A DNA stretch of 64,000 nucleotides from Denitrobaculum tricleocarpae (GTDB taxonomy: Bacteria; Pseudomonadota; Alphaproteobacteria; Kiloniellales; Kiloniellaceae), in contig NZ_ML660052.1 of assembly GCF_007004665.1 (NCBI RefSeq), forward strand, positions 558,001 to 622,000. Reading direction: 5' to 3'. Below the pieces are notes generated by a model. It saw only the letters and a list, made by a program, of their open reading frames with translations. It searched no databases and was not told the DNA's origin. The first letter of the stretch is position 1, and each line of letters starts with the position of its first letter. The translations under genes were made by a program, and so were the position numbers. Below are positions 36,088 to 45,614 of this stretch, piece by piece.

Positions 36088-37587
36088 CTACTCGTTGGAC
36101 AGAAGCTCAACCACTTCCCGCAGTTCTATCAGAAGGTCTGGGGACGCCTTTCCATCAACCGGCAGGCCTGCGATCTCCTGGTACAGCCGGATCGCCGTCG
36201 TGGTCTGATTGTCGATAACGCCGTCTGCTGGACCCGGATCGATTTGCAGACGTACCAGCAATTCCTCGATTTCCTTCAAGGTCGCATCGTTCAAGACGAT
36301 GGGGACATCCGGTGCGGCAATAGGGGGCTCAGGTGCTTCCGGCGGCAGGTTTGCCGTTTGCACCTGTGTTGAATCCGATTGCGGAGCCTCAGCTTTTGCC
36401 GCGTCCTCTACTTGAACGTTCGGCGTTTCGCCGGCATTCGAATCAGCTCCGCTTTCTGCTGTCGTTTCCGGCGTGGTCGTTTGCGGTCCAGCCGTGCCTG
36501 GCGTTACGGTTTCCGGCGCTGGCGCCTGCCCGCCGGCGTTCCCGGCTCTGCTTGCTTCATTTGAAACGGCGGTATCTGAGTCCACTGCATCTTTGGCATC
36601 AGGCGTCTCGGCCGATGGCGCCGTGGCCGTTGCGGCGTCGGCACCGCTACCCTCCGGGCTTTCCGTGTTGTCGGTCTCGGACGACGCGACAACTGGAGCT
36701 TCGTCCCCTTTAAAGGCATCCAGTCCGCCATACTGTGTGAAGAAGTAATAGCCGGCCGCAACCGCGACAACCAGCAAGGCGATCAGCACAGCTGAACCGC
36801 CGCCATCCGACTTGCGCTTGCGAATGGGCGTCGTGGTGGTCAGAGCCGCCTTGCGCTCTATCGTCGGATCTCCGCCGGAGGTTATTCGTGTGCCCGGTTT
36901 TTGCTTTGACCCGACCGCGGGCTTCTTTCCGTCCGAAGAAGCTTTTGACGTTACGTCTTCCGACTTTTTCCCTACCGCACTTTTTCCTGTCCCATTTTTT
37001 CCGGCCGCTTTTTTCCCTTCGGATTTTTTGTCGTTGGGGGCTTTCCCGCGTGTCGCGGAAGCGGCGTCGGTCTTTTTATCCTCTTTCTCGCGCTCATTGG
37101 ATTTTGAAACCTCGGCGCTCGCCTTGGTTTTTGAATCCTGCTTCTTGCCGGTGACATTGGCCGCCGGTTTTACAAAAGATCCGGCCAGTGGCTTCTTGGC
37201 TTTGTTCTCTGCAGGCGCTGAGCCGGCGAGAGGTGATTTGTCGCCGATTTTTGGCGCGATTGATTGTTTTTCCGGCTCTTTGGAAGGATCAGGTGCTTCG
37301 AACAGGCCCTTTTCGGTGCTTTTCGCTTTGGAACCTCGCGCGGACTGGGCCTTTGCTTTCGACGCGGTTTTGGTGTCGCTGCGTGGCAACGTGCCTTTGG
37401 ATGACGGAATGTCCAGGCTGCTTTCAGACGCGCTTGAAGTGTCCGCTGTCTTCCGCGTTTCGTCAGCCGTCCCGGTCACCTCACTTTTTGAAGTTTTTGG
37501 TGTGGTCTCGCCGGTCTTGGCATCGGATGCGGAGTCGGTCGTGTTTGTCTTTGTTTCTTTGGCGGGCTTGTCTGATGGCTCGCTCAT
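36088..37587 (-). CDS. Membrane protein with disordered N-terminus and peptidoglycan-binding domain
   Basis: 499 aa from ATG at 37587. The first 250 residues are low-complexity, rich in Lys, Ser, Thr and Asp, and probably disordered in the cytoplasm. One membrane helix (SAVLIALLVVAVAAGYYFF) lies at about residues 261-281. An acidic Pro/Thr/Ala-rich linker follows. The last 70 residues look like a PG_binding_1 domain (DPGPADGVIDNQTTTAIRLYQ). It probably spans from cytoplasm to cell wall. I do not recognise a named family. It is convergent with ispE, ten bases apart. Confidence 0.8.
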   Translation of the reverse strand: MSEPSDKPAKETKTNTTDSASDAKTGETTPKTSKSEVTGTADETRKTADTSSASESSLDIPSSKGTLPRSDTKTASKAKAQSARGSKAKSTEKGLFEAPDPSKEPEKQSIAPKIGDKSPLAGSAPAENKAKKPLAGSFVKPAANVTGKKQDSKTKASAEVSKSNEREKEDKKTDAASATRGKAPNDKKSEGKKAAGKNGTGKSAVGKKSEDVTSKASSDGKKPAVGSKQKPGTRITSGGDPTIERKAALTTTTPIRKRKSDGGGSAVLIALLVVAVAAGYYFFTQYGGLDAFKGDEAPVVASSETDNTESPEGSGADAATATAPSAETPDAKDAVDSDTAVSNEASRAGNAGGQAPAPETVTPGTAGPQTTTPETTAESGADSNAGETPNVQVEDAAKAEAPQSDSTQVQTANLPPEAPEPPIAAPDVPIVLNDATLKEIEELLVRLQIDPGPADGVIDNQTTTAIRLYQEIAGLPVDGKASPDLLIELREVVELLSNE

Positions 37588-37830
37588 ATCTCGCCGAATC
37601 AATGTGATATCCGCTTGTAGTGAAGCATAGTCCGCCGCATCTGGGCAATGCTTGAGGCGAAATACAACCTTCCGGTACCTAACGGGAGGCCGAATTTCAC
37701 CTGCAGACGACACGGCTGCCCGGACTTTATCGTTAAGAGCTTCAATTGATGGTTAAAATGCGGGATTTTTGCTGAAACGAGCGTTGCGGAAGGTGAACTT
37801 CATCGTTATTTTGACCGCGAGTTGGCCAGA

Positions 37831-37905
37831 TGGGGCGTAGCCAAGCGGTAAGGCAGCGGTTTTTGGTATCGCCATGCGCAGGTTCGAATCCTGCCGCCCC
37901 AGCCA
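37831..37905 (+). tRNA. tRNA-Gln (anticodon TTG)
   Basis: The cloverleaf can be drawn by hand: acceptor TGGGGCG with CGCCCCA, D stem GCC/GGC, anticodon stem GCGGT/ATCGC (one G-T pair) with loop TTTTGGT and anticodon TTG, T arm GCAGG-TTCGAAT-CCTGC, discriminator G and an encoded CCA. It stands alone, with no other tRNA nearby. Confidence 0.96.
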
Positions 37906-37982
37906 ATCTCACCTTTCTCACATGCTTCCGCTTAGATACCGCGCGCCTTTGCGATTACGGCAAGGAAACGCCCGTTTCACCT

Positions 37983-38120
37983 AGAGCAGATCCGGTTTAG
38001 ATGGAATCGCCTTCGGCGATCCGTCGCACCGGTGAATCTGCTCTTATTATAAGATGTAGAGCGGGTTCACATGTTTTAGCGAAAACACAGAGTGTTTCCG
38101 TTAAAACATGACGCGCTCTA
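37983..38120. repeat. Dispersed nested-palindrome repeat, copy 3 (A and B)
   Basis: Element A 37983-38044 and element B 38057-38120, with the same link as copy 1. Both arms are preserved almost base for base. It lies downstream of tRNA-Gln in a gene-free stretch of about 600 bases. Confidence 0.9.
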
Positions 38121-38192
38121 GTAACGAGCTGCTGATGCAATAGCTGGAAGCCGGCGGTCATCGGGTGGCGCAGATTCGCTCTAATTCTTATA

Positions 38193-38260
38193 GATAGATC
38201 AGCTTCATAAGCACGATGCATCGCCTTCGGCGATTTCATCCAAACTTGATCTGATCTATC
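38193..38260. repeat. Related nested palindrome with the same central hairpin
   Basis: Outer arms GATAGATCAG (38193-38202) and CTGATCTATC (38251-38260) are perfect complements. The centre carries the same ATCGCCTTCGGCGAT hairpin as element A, but the outer arms differ. It lies 72 bases after copy 3. Same core, new arms: probably a diverged family member. Confidence 0.8.
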
Positions 38261-38263
38261 GGC

Positions 38264-38310
38264 AAAAAAACGCAGTCCGCGACAGTACGGGGGGTGGTGT
38301 CGCGGACTGC
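38264..38310 (-). terminator. Strong terminator for the PKHD hydroxylase transcript
   Basis: GCAGTCCGCGACA (38272-38284) and its exact complement (38298-38310) form a 13-bp stem with a 13-base loop. On the minus strand it is followed by seven T (A run 38264-38270). It lies about 200 bases after the hydroxylase stop, so the transcript has a long 3' part that includes the 17-codon frame at 38448-38501. Confidence 0.85.
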
Positions 38311-38447
38311 AAATTGATCGGGCTTTTCTGTGCGGCGGGTGCCGGAGCTACCTTAATTTCATCACTCCGGTCCGCGGCACTGAAGCGCTGGTGGACAGCG
38401 ATATGCACACCCTAAACCTGCCCCGCTTCAGTTTTCTTACAGTGGCC

Positions 38448-38501
38448 TTACTCTTCGGTGACGAGAGTCGCCATCTCCCAGACCCGCGGTCGCCAGGCCA
38501 A
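38448..38501 (-). CDS. Possible 17-aa micropeptide, unsure
   Basis: TTG start with AAGGA four bases upstream, 12 bases after the hydroxylase stop, encoding MAWRPRVWEMATLVTEE. The start MAW..P.V.E recalls PqqA-type precursor peptides, but it lacks the Glu-x3-Tyr pair that PQQ is made from, and it is short. It is inside the transcript that ends at the strong hairpin 38264-38310. It may be a chance frame. Confidence 0.25.
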   Translation of the reverse strand: MAWRPRVWEMATLVTEE

Positions 38502-38512
38502 TTCGTCCTTTT

Positions 38513-39184
38513 CTAGGTGTCGGCCCACATGCGTAGCAGGTTCAGGCGGCTCTTCTCGGCGATTTTGAACTGATCGGACTCGGGATGGGTCTCCGCAATC
38601 CATTTGGTGACTTCTGCGAGTTCGCCCAGAATTTCGCGTTTCGCCGGATCGCGAACCATGGATTCGATCCAGGTGACGACGGCGGCCCGCCGTCCCGAGC
38701 GCACCGGATTGACGTGGTGGACGTAGTGAGTCGGATAGACGACCGCGTCGCCTGCCTTCAATTTGTACTGCTGCTCGCCAAAGACTGTCTCCATCACCAG
38801 CTCTCCGCCCTTGTAGCTCTGCGGGTCGCTTAAAAAGATCGTCATGGAGAGGTCCGTGCGCATGCCGGGGTAAGGCCCCATCAAGGACGCATCCACGTGC
38901 GAGCCATAGTGCATGTCCTTGTCATAGATGCTGAATATGGGCGGGAGAATACGTTTGGGAATTGCGGCCACGTTAAATTCCGCGTTGGCCGAAATCTGGT
39001 TCATTACTGTCTGGACCAGCGGCTTGTAGGCAGCGTGGCTGTTCGACATTTGCGTGTTGCGCTTGATGTCCTGACCCAGAGGGCCGGCGCTCATACGTCC
39101 ATCGACAAAAGGAACTGAAGCCATTTGCTGCAGTGTGGATTTAACCTGCTGCTCGTCCAAAATACTCTTGATGATCGCAACCAT
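38513..39184 (-). CDS. Fe(II)/2-oxoglutarate PKHD-type hydroxylase (PiuC-like)
   Basis: 223 aa. The iron site is HYGSHVDASLMG (H-x-D) and the distal His in THYVHHVNPV, with an Arg following in SGRRAAVVTW as oxoglutarate anchor. It belongs to the PiuC/YbiX group, whose genes are often linked to iron uptake and TonB receptors. None is nearby here, so any iron role is unsupported in this context. It stands alone on the minus strand. Confidence 0.9.
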   Translation of the reverse strand: MVAIIKSILDEQQVKSTLQQMASVPFVDGRMSAGPLGQDIKRNTQMSNSHAAYKPLVQTVMNQISANAEFNVAAIPKRILPPIFSIYDKDMHYGSHVDASLMGPYPGMRTDLSMTIFLSDPQSYKGGELVMETVFGEQQYKLKAGDAVVYPTHYVHHVNPVRSGRRAAVVTWIESMVRDPAKREILGELAEVTKWIAETHPESDQFKIAEKSRLNLLRMWADT

Positions 39185-39318
39185 TCAGATCCTCTCCCTA
39201 TTGATCGGAGAGGAAGGTACATCAATGCCGGAGGTTGTCCCAAGGATATTGACCGAAGCCTGCACGGTTTCGGATAGCTGTCAGTCTTCCTTGCGTTTCG
39301 GAACGGTCGGACACCGGT

Positions 39319-42198
39319 TCACCCGGCTTTTATGTTCTTTTCCAGATCGTCGAGAGAGGCATGAAGGTTTTCCAGGGTATTCTTGGCATCTGCCGTCAGA
39401 TCGCTGGTGCTGTCTGCGGCGGCGTTCCCAGCGCCGCTGTCGAAATCACCTGCTTCGGCGCGCGCGCCCATAGTCTTGTGGCCCCTGTCGCGATCGCCGC
39501 ACCAGTGCTCAATCTTCTCGAACAGCTTGGCCTTGTCGATCGGTTTTGAGAGGTAATCGTTCATGCCGGCCTGCAGGCACTTTTCCCGATCGCCCTTCAT
39601 GGCATTGGCGGTCATGGCAATGATAGGAACTTCAGAGCGGGAACCGCTCAGCTTTCGGATCGCCCGCGTTGCGTCCAGGCCATCCATCTCCGGCATCATC
39701 ATGTCCATCAGGATCACGTCATAAGGCCGGCTGCGGATCGCCGACAAGGCCTCCAATCCATTGTTGGCGCCGTCCGTCCTGTGACCCGCCTTGGTCAGAA
39801 TGGTGGTGGCGAGCAGCAGATTGACCTGGTTGTCTTCGACGATAAGGACGCGCAGGCTGTTCGAACTCGATACATCGGTCTTGCTGTCGAGTGATGGCAG
39901 TGTGTCGGGCTGCTCCGGCCCGCCAAACAAAGCCCCGATGCAACTCGTCATGGCACCGAAGCCGAGGGGTTTCGGCATGGCAGCGTCGAATCCGAGTTCG
40001 CGGGCGCGTGAGTCCGTCACGATTTCTCCCGATGACGAGGAGAGGACGAGTTTGGTTGAACGGTATTCAGGGATATCGCGAATGCGTCTCGCCAGCTCCA
40101 CGCCGTCAATATCCGGCATCATATGATCTATGATGATCGCATCAAAACCGCTCGAGTCTGCTGAATCATTGAGTCGTTTCAGAGCCGTTTCAGCATCTGC
40201 GGTGATTTCCCCGTCGATCCTCAAGGCCGCGAATTGCTTTTCGAAAACAAGCCGGTTTACTTCATTGTCATCGACAGCGAGGATGCGGCGCCCGGCAAGC
40301 AGCGATGCGGCTTTTGTTCTGGTGTCCTTTCCCTTTCCGGTTTGACGCTTCAACCGGACCGAGAACCAGAAAAGACTGCCGGAGCCGGGCTCGCTCTCCG
40401 CACCGATCTCGCCGGACATCATCGAGACCAGTTCCTTACAGATGGCCAGTCCGAGCCCCGTTCCACCGAAGCGCCGGGTCATGGAGGTGTCGGCCTGAGT
40501 GAACTTGTCAAAGAGCTGCGGCAGACTGTCCTTTGAAATTCCAATACCGGTGTCGCGCAGCTCGAAGAGGAGTTCGACGGCGTTTTCAGAGGCATTCTTG
40601 AAGGAGACCTCCAGACTGACGCCGCCTTCGTTGGTAAATTTGATCGCATTGCCTGCAAGATTCAGCAGAACCTGGCGCAGGCGTCCGGGGTCGCCCACCA
40701 GGGCGATTGGTACATCGGGTGCGATGAAGGACGCAATCTCGACGCCCTTGGCATGGGCGCGGGCCGACAGCAGTTCGAGAGTCGATTCGACGGTTGTCAG
40801 CAAATCGAAGTCGATGGCTTCGAGCTCCAGTTTACCGGCTTCGATTTTCGAGACGTCCAGGATGTCGTTGATAATGCTGAGCAGAGCCTCTCCGGAGCGA
40901 TTGATCGTTTCAGCCTGCTGGCGCTGTTCGTCGTTCAGGTCGCTCTCGAGGAGAAGGCCGGTCATTCCCAGAACACCATTCATGGGTGTCCTGATCTCAT
41001 GACTCATGGTCGCCAGGAACTCCGATTTCGCTCTGCTGGCGTCCTCGGCGGCATTCTTGGCGATCGCCAGGTCATAGCGGGTCGTGATCGCTGCTTTGGT
41101 CTTGTCGCGCAAGACCGACAGGGCTGTGGCGATGGTGAAGAGTTCGTCGCGGCCGGTTCTCGGGATTTCGATTTCGGTGCGCTCGTTGCTGATTGCAAAG
41201 AGGGCGGAGGAGATCTGCTTTATCTTCGTAAAGATTGACCTGTGCAGCATGTACCACCCTAAGGTCCAGGCCAGCAAAAGCGCGGTCACGGTCAATTGGA
41301 GGGTAAAGGAGGTGAGCGAGGAGACGTTGCCGTTGAAAGCGCTGATGTCCCGTCCGAACTCGGCGACCGCCCAGTCTTTTCCCTGGGAGTCTCTCAGGGT
41401 CACGGTGACGAAATTCATGTCGTCTCGGCTTGGATCGGCGTCTGGAGTGAGAGCGCTGCTATCCTCTTGTCCGTTCGCTTTTGCTGTTGGAGTCTCGATG
41501 TCTTCTCTGATCAGCGGATAGCCGCGCATGTCCCGGAACGTAAAGTGACCGGCCAGGTGTTTACCAAGGCCGCTGAGCAGATATCTGGGATCTACGACGA
41601 ACTCGGCGAAAGCCCGAACCTTGAAACCGCCTATGGGCACGATGAGACTGTGTACGGGCCGGCCACTGTCCGTATTCCAATAATATCCCGTCGGCTTGCG
41701 TTGCTCGGCTTTTGGCCGCTCGAGGATCAGGCGCACTGCGCCTGGACGCGAGGCGATTGTATCACTCCCGCCCTCCAGAGATGAGCCCAGAGGCTTCAGT
41801 TCGGTCGTATGGATGACGACGTTTAACAGGCGCAACCGTTCCAGCCTGAACATCGGCACAAAGTGGACGGCATTCGCGGTTTTGATGATCTTGTTGGTGT
41901 CCTGTTCCCTGATCGCCCTGATGAGCTCGGGATTGCGCGCGAAATCGCTCACAAAGGGCCGGACTCTCTCCAGATACCCCATGCGGATACGGTCGTCGAT
42001 CGCAGCGCGGACGGTGTCTTCCTGCGCATCATTCAGCGTGCTGAGGGCAAAGTGCTGGTATGTCTTGATCAGCCAGATTTCATTGGCGATGGCCCCAAGC
42101 GATAACAAAAGCGCTAGGCAAAACAATGCCTTGCGCAAAGTCCAGAATCCGGTTTTTAGAGCTTTACCGGAGACCGGTTCGCTACTTTCGCGGGTCAT
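39319..42198 (-). CDS. Hybrid sensor histidine kinase with two receiver domains
   Basis: 959 aa. An N-terminal membrane helix (about 24-42), a periplasmic sensor of about 250 residues, a second helix (about 299-318), and a HAMP-like linker. The HisKA domain has H400 ([11 protein letters not shown]), followed by the HATPase domain. The first receiver has D691 ([11 protein letters not shown]) and the second D832 ([11 protein letters not shown]) with YLSKP. The layout is that of BarA/RcsC-type kinases, but no Hpt domain follows, so phosphate must go to a separate Hpt protein. No partner gene is nearby. Confidence 0.93.
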   Translation of the reverse strand: MTRESSEPVSGKALKTGFWTLRKALFCLALLLSLGAIANEIWLIKTYQHFALSTLNDAQEDTVRAAIDDRIRMGYLERVRPFVSDFARNPELIRAIREQDTNKIIKTANAVHFVPMFRLERLRLLNVVIHTTELKPLGSSLEGGSDTIASRPGAVRLILERPKAEQRKPTGYYWNTDSGRPVHSLIVPIGGFKVRAFAEFVVDPRYLLSGLGKHLAGHFTFRDMRGYPLIREDIETPTAKANGQEDSSALTPDADPSRDDMNFVTVTLRDSQGKDWAVAEFGRDISAFNGNVSSLTSFTLQLTVTALLLAWTLGWYMLHRSIFTKIKQISSALFAISNERTEIEIPRTGRDELFTIATALSVLRDKTKAAITTRYDLAIAKNAAEDASRAKSEFLATMSHEIRTPMNGVLGMTGLLLESDLNDEQRQQAETINRSGEALLSIINDILDVSKIEAGKLELEAIDFDLLTTVESTLELLSARAHAKGVEIASFIAPDVPIALVGDPGRLRQVLLNLAGNAIKFTNEGGVSLEVSFKNASENAVELLFELRDTGIGISKDSLPQLFDKFTQADTSMTRRFGGTGLGLAICKELVSMMSGEIGAESEPGSGSLFWFSVRLKRQTGKGKDTRTKAASLLAGRRILAVDDNEVNRLVFEKQFAALRIDGEITADAETALKRLNDSADSSGFDAIIIDHMMPDIDGVELARRIRDIPEYRSTKLVLSSSSGEIVTDSRARELGFDAAMPKPLGFGAMTSCIGALFGGPEQPDTLPSLDSKTDVSSSNSLRVLIVEDNQVNLLLATTILTKAGHRTDGANNGLEALSAIRSRPYDVILMDMMMPEMDGLDATRAIRKLSGSRSEVPIIAMTANAMKGDREKCLQAGMNDYLSKPIDKAKLFEKIEHWCGDRDRGHKTMGARAEAGDFDSGAGNAAADSTSDLTADAKNTLENLHASLDDLEKNIKAG

Positions 42199-42273
42199 CG
42201 CCCGACCTCCTTGGAGAGCTTTAAGCCGGGATTGTAACCATTGGTAGGTAAATAAAGATTTATGGAGTTGACT

Positions 42274-42486
42274 AGAGCAGATCCGGTTTAGATGGAATCG
42301 CCTTGGGCGATCCGTCGTACCGGTGAATCTGCTCTAAATATATGATGTAGAGCGGGTTCACATGTTTTAGCGAAAACGCAGAGTGTTTCCGTTAAAACAT
42401 GACGCGCTCTAGAAAGCCTGCCAAAACACGATCAAGACCATCAAGGAATAGGAGGCCTCAACCTAGCTAAACAGGATCTGCTCTAG
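42274..42486. repeat. Dispersed nested-palindrome repeat, copy 4, plus an orphan end
   Basis: Element A 42274-42335 and element B 42348-42411 match copies 1 and 3. A further 60 bases on, GGATCTGCTCTAG (42474-42486) is the exact reverse complement of the CTAGAGCAGATCC end of element A. The stretch between may be DNA caught between two element ends. It lies upstream of the hybrid kinase start (42198). The rest of 42199-42599 shows nothing else. Confidence 0.85.
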
Positions 42487-42599
42487 ACATCTGATTACGA
42501 GAAGTGTTTCAGCTTAAATACTTGATGTGCTTAAACTATGCTGAAAAGTGCCGGATTAGGACCGCTCATGATCTAAATCCATTTCTCGACCTGGCGATG

Positions 42600-43196
42600 C
42601 TAGCCTCTCCGGGAGCGCGCAGCGGGGAACTCGGCCATAAAATCGGAAGGCAGGGTGACTGCGATCCTGGAGCCCGGTTGGGTCAGCGCCTTGTACTGTA
42701 ACCAGATGTTCTCGACCCAGCCCGGGTGGGCCTTTATGCCGCGTGCGTCTTGGGCTGTCGTGCCCTCCGACGTTATCATCGCGTCGTGACCGTAGGGTCC
42801 GTATCGGGAGTAGACATATCCCTTATCGACTTTTATCTCGCCCGTCAGCTCACTGTTCAGCGGTGTGACGCCTCCGGCCTGAAGCGCCTGTTCCAGCTCA
42901 CTGGCGACTTCCAGCGCTTCGACATTCGACGACGGATAAATGGCGAACCATTTGCCCTGATTTTCGTCCTCGTCATTGAGGATTGGGTCGTCGCTCGCCC
43001 AGAACTTATGATTGACGTCCTTCGCCCGCAGGATCGGCATCGCGAGGTTGAGCGTTTGCTGAGCTTGCGCCTTTGAGCCAATGAATACGTGGAGCTTCCA
43101 GCCCTGACGCTTCATTGCTTGGGTGGCGAATCCCCATATTCTCCACCCTACCCCTGGAGAGTATTGGTTGTCTGGCACGCCCATGAGTTTTGTCAT
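42600..43196 (-). CDS. Stand-alone phospholyase-like protein (OspF/SpvC, LanKC N-terminal domain type)
   Basis: 198 aa from ATG at 43196 (GTG directly before is also possible; AAGGA lies upstream). The pattern follows the phosphothreonine lyases OspF/SpvC and the N-terminal lyase domain of class III/IV lanthipeptide synthetases: K34 and H36 in WKLHVFI, K64 in HKFW, the YPSS strand with Y87, and R131 in VYSRYGPYG. In those enzymes such Lys, His and Arg residues carry out beta-elimination of phosphate from phospho-Ser/Thr. There is no kinase or cyclase domain on the protein and no precursor peptide or LanC gene nearby. The similarity is from memory of motifs, and the substrate is unknown. Confidence 0.6.
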   Translation of the reverse strand: MTKLMGVPDNQYSPGVGWRIWGFATQAMKRQGWKLHVFIGSKAQAQQTLNLAMPILRAKDVNHKFWASDDPILNDEDENQGKWFAIYPSSNVEALEVASELEQALQAGGVTPLNSELTGEIKVDKGYVYSRYGPYGHDAMITSEGTTAQDARGIKAHPGWVENIWLQYKALTQPGSRIAVTLPSDFMAEFPAARSRRG

Positions 43197-43311
43197 CACT
43201 CAATTCCTTTGCAAAGCAGGTCGGAAGTTGGGGTTTCTTACTTGCTCTCACTTCGATGATGGTGCCGTTGGCGAGGTAACTATTCAGTCGAAACTTTCCC
43301 GGTTCAGTTCG

Positions 43312-43773
43312 CTACAGCTCGCCGCGAATGACATACCGCAAAAGGCGAACGACCTGCTCCGGCTGTTCCGCAACCGCCATGGCGGCGCCGTCGACCTCTT
43401 TCAGGGCGTGGTTCAGCGCGGGGTCGTGAAGGGTGACGTAGGGGATCGACTGTGCAGCGGCAAAACCGGCGTCGAAGGCGGCGTTCCATTGCTTATATTT
43501 GTCGCCAAAGCGGATGACAGCGATGTCTGCGCTCTCAAGCAGGGTTCGCGTCCGCATCGCGTTCACCTTTGCGCCTTTATGATCGTGCCAGAAGGAAGAA
43601 TCCTCGGCCCCCAAAATATCCGCGCCGCAGTCATCGCTGCTGGCATGATCGGTGACCGGGGATACCAGTTCGACCGGCAGGCCGGCTTCCTCGACACCCT
43701 TGGTGATTTGGTCACGCCAGTCAGTGTGGATCTCGCCGGACAGGTAAACGGTCCAGATGCGTTGGTCGGCCAT
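43312..43773 (-). CDS. YtoQ-family protein (nucleoside deoxyribosyltransferase-like fold)
   Basis: 153 aa from ATG at 43773; codons farther upstream are not needed. The family signature is WTVYLSGEIHTDWRDQI, PVTDHASSDDCGADILG, FWHDHKGAKVNAMRTRTL and FGDKYKQWNAAFDAGFA. The fold is like nucleoside 2-deoxyribosyltransferases, but its reaction is not established. It reads in the same direction as the phospholyase-like gene, 115 bases before it, so they may share a promoter. Confidence 0.88.
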   Translation of the reverse strand: MADQRIWTVYLSGEIHTDWRDQITKGVEEAGLPVELVSPVTDHASSDDCGADILGAEDSSFWHDHKGAKVNAMRTRTLLESADIAVIRFGDKYKQWNAAFDAGFAAAQSIPYVTLHDPALNHALKEVDGAAMAVAEQPEQVVRLLRYVIRGEL

Positions 43774-43932
43774 AAGTTTTTCCTTGCTGGGGGATTCCTG
43801 TGCTGAAGTAGGCGGGAAAGACGTCGGCCGCAAGGGGCATTCCGCATCATGGAAGCCGCGCAAGCCTGCTCGGGGATCTTTGGTCGCCAAGCACCTCGGG
43901 CTGGCATATCCCGTCATGGGAGGCTAGATAGA

Positions 43933-44008
43933 ACGCCGCCTCCCATGCACAATGCATCGAAGGCGGCGTCAGCCTGCGGCAGCGGTGGGTTCAGGTCACT
44001 GCCGCAGG
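43933..44008. other. Two GC-rich hairpins between ytoQ and oxyR
   Basis: ACGCCGCCT (43933-43941) pairs with AGGCGGCGT (43961-43969). CCTGCGGCAG (43973-43982) pairs with CTGCCGCAGG (43999-44008). There are no T runs. They lie in the 537-base divergent region between the ytoQ start and oxyR. The part next to oxyR (44225-44310) is very AT-rich and should hold its promoter and OxyR's own binding sites. Short frames around 44028-44272 are not convincing genes. Confidence 0.55.
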
Positions 44009-44310
44009 CGACCTCGGTTGAAGAGAGTTATGAGGGTCTCAAACCGAGGCCTTGGGATGCAGGGTCTTCCGCGACGGAAGCGTCGTTGATCAAAAGCCCC
44101 TGTATGTTCGCGGTGCTTTCATCTTCAGCGATGTCCGCCTCATGAACATTCCGCATGAGGCCGACTGTCTCCTCCAAGGGTCCTGCCTTGCTGTCTCGCG
44201 GCTGTCGGCGCCGCTTATGCCGGCAAAGCATCTGTTATATTGAATTATAATCATTCTAAATATAATCTCCAATACAGTTCAGTTGGAAAATTGATAGGAA
44301 AAAGTTATCA

Positions 44311-45231
44311 ATGGTGTCTTTTCGTCAGCTCGAGTATCTGGTTGCCGTCGCGGATCACCTGCATTTTCGCCGCGCGTCGGAGGCCTGCAACGTGTCGCAG
44401 CCGGCTTTGAGCGCACAAATCCAGCAGCTTGAGGCCGGACTTGGCGCGCAATTGCTGGAACGCAGTCAGCGGAAGGTCCTGCTGACCGCGATCGGACGCG
44501 ATGTCGTGCAGCGGGCGCGCGGTGTTCTGACGGAAATGGAGTTGCTGAAAGAGTCGGTGCGTGAACAGGCGGCCCCGCTGACCGGCGCGATGAGGCTCGG
44601 AGTCATTCCCACTGTCGGACCCTACGTCCTGCCGGCGCTTCTGCCGCGAGTCAGGACGGAGTTTCCCAGGATGGAACTCTATTTGCGCGAGGAGAAAACC
44701 GCCGATCTGGTTGCACATCTGCGGGCCGGCGAGATTGACCTGGCTCTTCTGGCGCTGCCGATCACAGGCGACGACCTGCAGAGCTATCCCTTGTTTGACG
44801 ACCCTTTTGTGCTCGCCATGCCGGTCGGCGATCCTCTGGTGCGACGCCGCAGGATCAAAGAGACCGAGGTAGCCGAGCGACCGCTTCTTTTGTTGGATGA
44901 TGGCCATTGCTTGCGCGATCAGGCGCTTCAGATCTGCGCGGCGCACGGATCCTCAAACGTGGCGGACTTCAGTGCCACCAGCCTGAATACCCTGGTGCAA
45001 ATGGTCGCCAATGGCTTGGGTGTGACCCTGATGCCGTCTCTCGCCCTGGAGATTGAGCTGCGGGCCGACAGCGGCCTCGCGTTCCGCCGTTTCGAGGATC
45101 CGCAGCCGAGCCGGCAAATCGGGCTGCTCTGGCGCCGCAGTGCGCGGCGCAAAACCGACTTCCACGCCTTTGCGGAAATGATCGGCCAGCAGGTCAGCTC
45201 CGGCGCTGTCCTCGGTGCAAAGGCTTTTTAA
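44311..45231 (+). CDS. oxyR: Hydrogen peroxide-sensing LysR regulator OxyR
   Basis: 306 aa. The N-terminal HTH is RQLEYLVAVADHLHFRRASEACNVSQPALSAQI. The redox-active cysteines are C200 and C209 in DDGHCLRDQALQIC, matching C199 and C208 of E. coli OxyR, which form a disulfide on peroxide. In most relatives oxyR is next to katG, ahpC or ahpF; here its neighbours are YtoQ on one side and an unknown secreted protein on the other. Confidence 0.93.
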   Translation: MVSFRQLEYLVAVADHLHFRRASEACNVSQPALSAQIQQLEAGLGAQLLERSQRKVLLTAIGRDVVQRARGVLTEMELLKESVREQAAPLTGAMRLGVIPTVGPYVLPALLPRVRTEFPRMELYLREEKTADLVAHLRAGEIDLALLALPITGDDLQSYPLFDDPFVLAMPVGDPLVRRRRIKETEVAERPLLLLDDGHCLRDQALQICAAHGSSNVADFSATSLNTLVQMVANGLGVTLMPSLALEIELRADSGLAFRRFEDPQPSRQIGLLWRRSARRKTDFHAFAEMIGQQVSSGAVLGAKAF

Positions 45232-45281
45232 CGCCCGGCTTTTGAGCGCCCCGGTTCTGAGCGAGGGGCTTTTGAACGCGG

Positions 45282-45614
45282 TCAATAGGCCGGAACGCCC
45301 GGGAACCTGCATTCATTGCGGCTGTAAACCTGCTTCACGTGGCAAACCCGGTTCATCTCGATCGCAAGGTGTCCCCGGCAGTTTTTGAAGCTGACGGTGG
45401 CATCGTATCCGATGATCCGGTTGGTGTTCTGGCCCGATTGCCGGCGGGCCAATACGGAAATTTTGTTGATGACGGATTTATTGATATTCAGCTCCGCGAG
45501 CTTCTGTTCGACCTCGGGCAGGCACTGATTAAAGCGCGCCGAAGCCGGTGAAACCAGCAGGGTCGAAAACGCGCCTGCCAGAATGATCATTGAGGTTTTT
45601 TGCAACATAAACAT
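45282..45614 (-). CDS. Small secreted protein, unknown
   Basis: 110 aa with a clear signal peptide (MIILAGAFSTLLVSPASA, cleavage before RFNQ). The mature part of about 83 residues has four cysteines (QCL, NCR, VCHV, ECRF), enough for two disulfides. It is convergent with oxyR, 50 bases apart. I do not recognise the family. Confidence 0.7.
   Translation of the reverse strand: MFMLQKTSMIILAGAFSTLLVSPASARFNQCLPEVEQKLAELNINKSVINKISVLARRQSGQNTNRIIGYDATVSFKNCRGHLAIEMNRVCHVKQVYSRNECRFPGVPAY

Noticed and set aside
37997-38239. 80-codon frame through the repeats after tRNA-Gln
   Set aside because: It consists of elements A and B read through; the same frame recurs wherever the repeat does.
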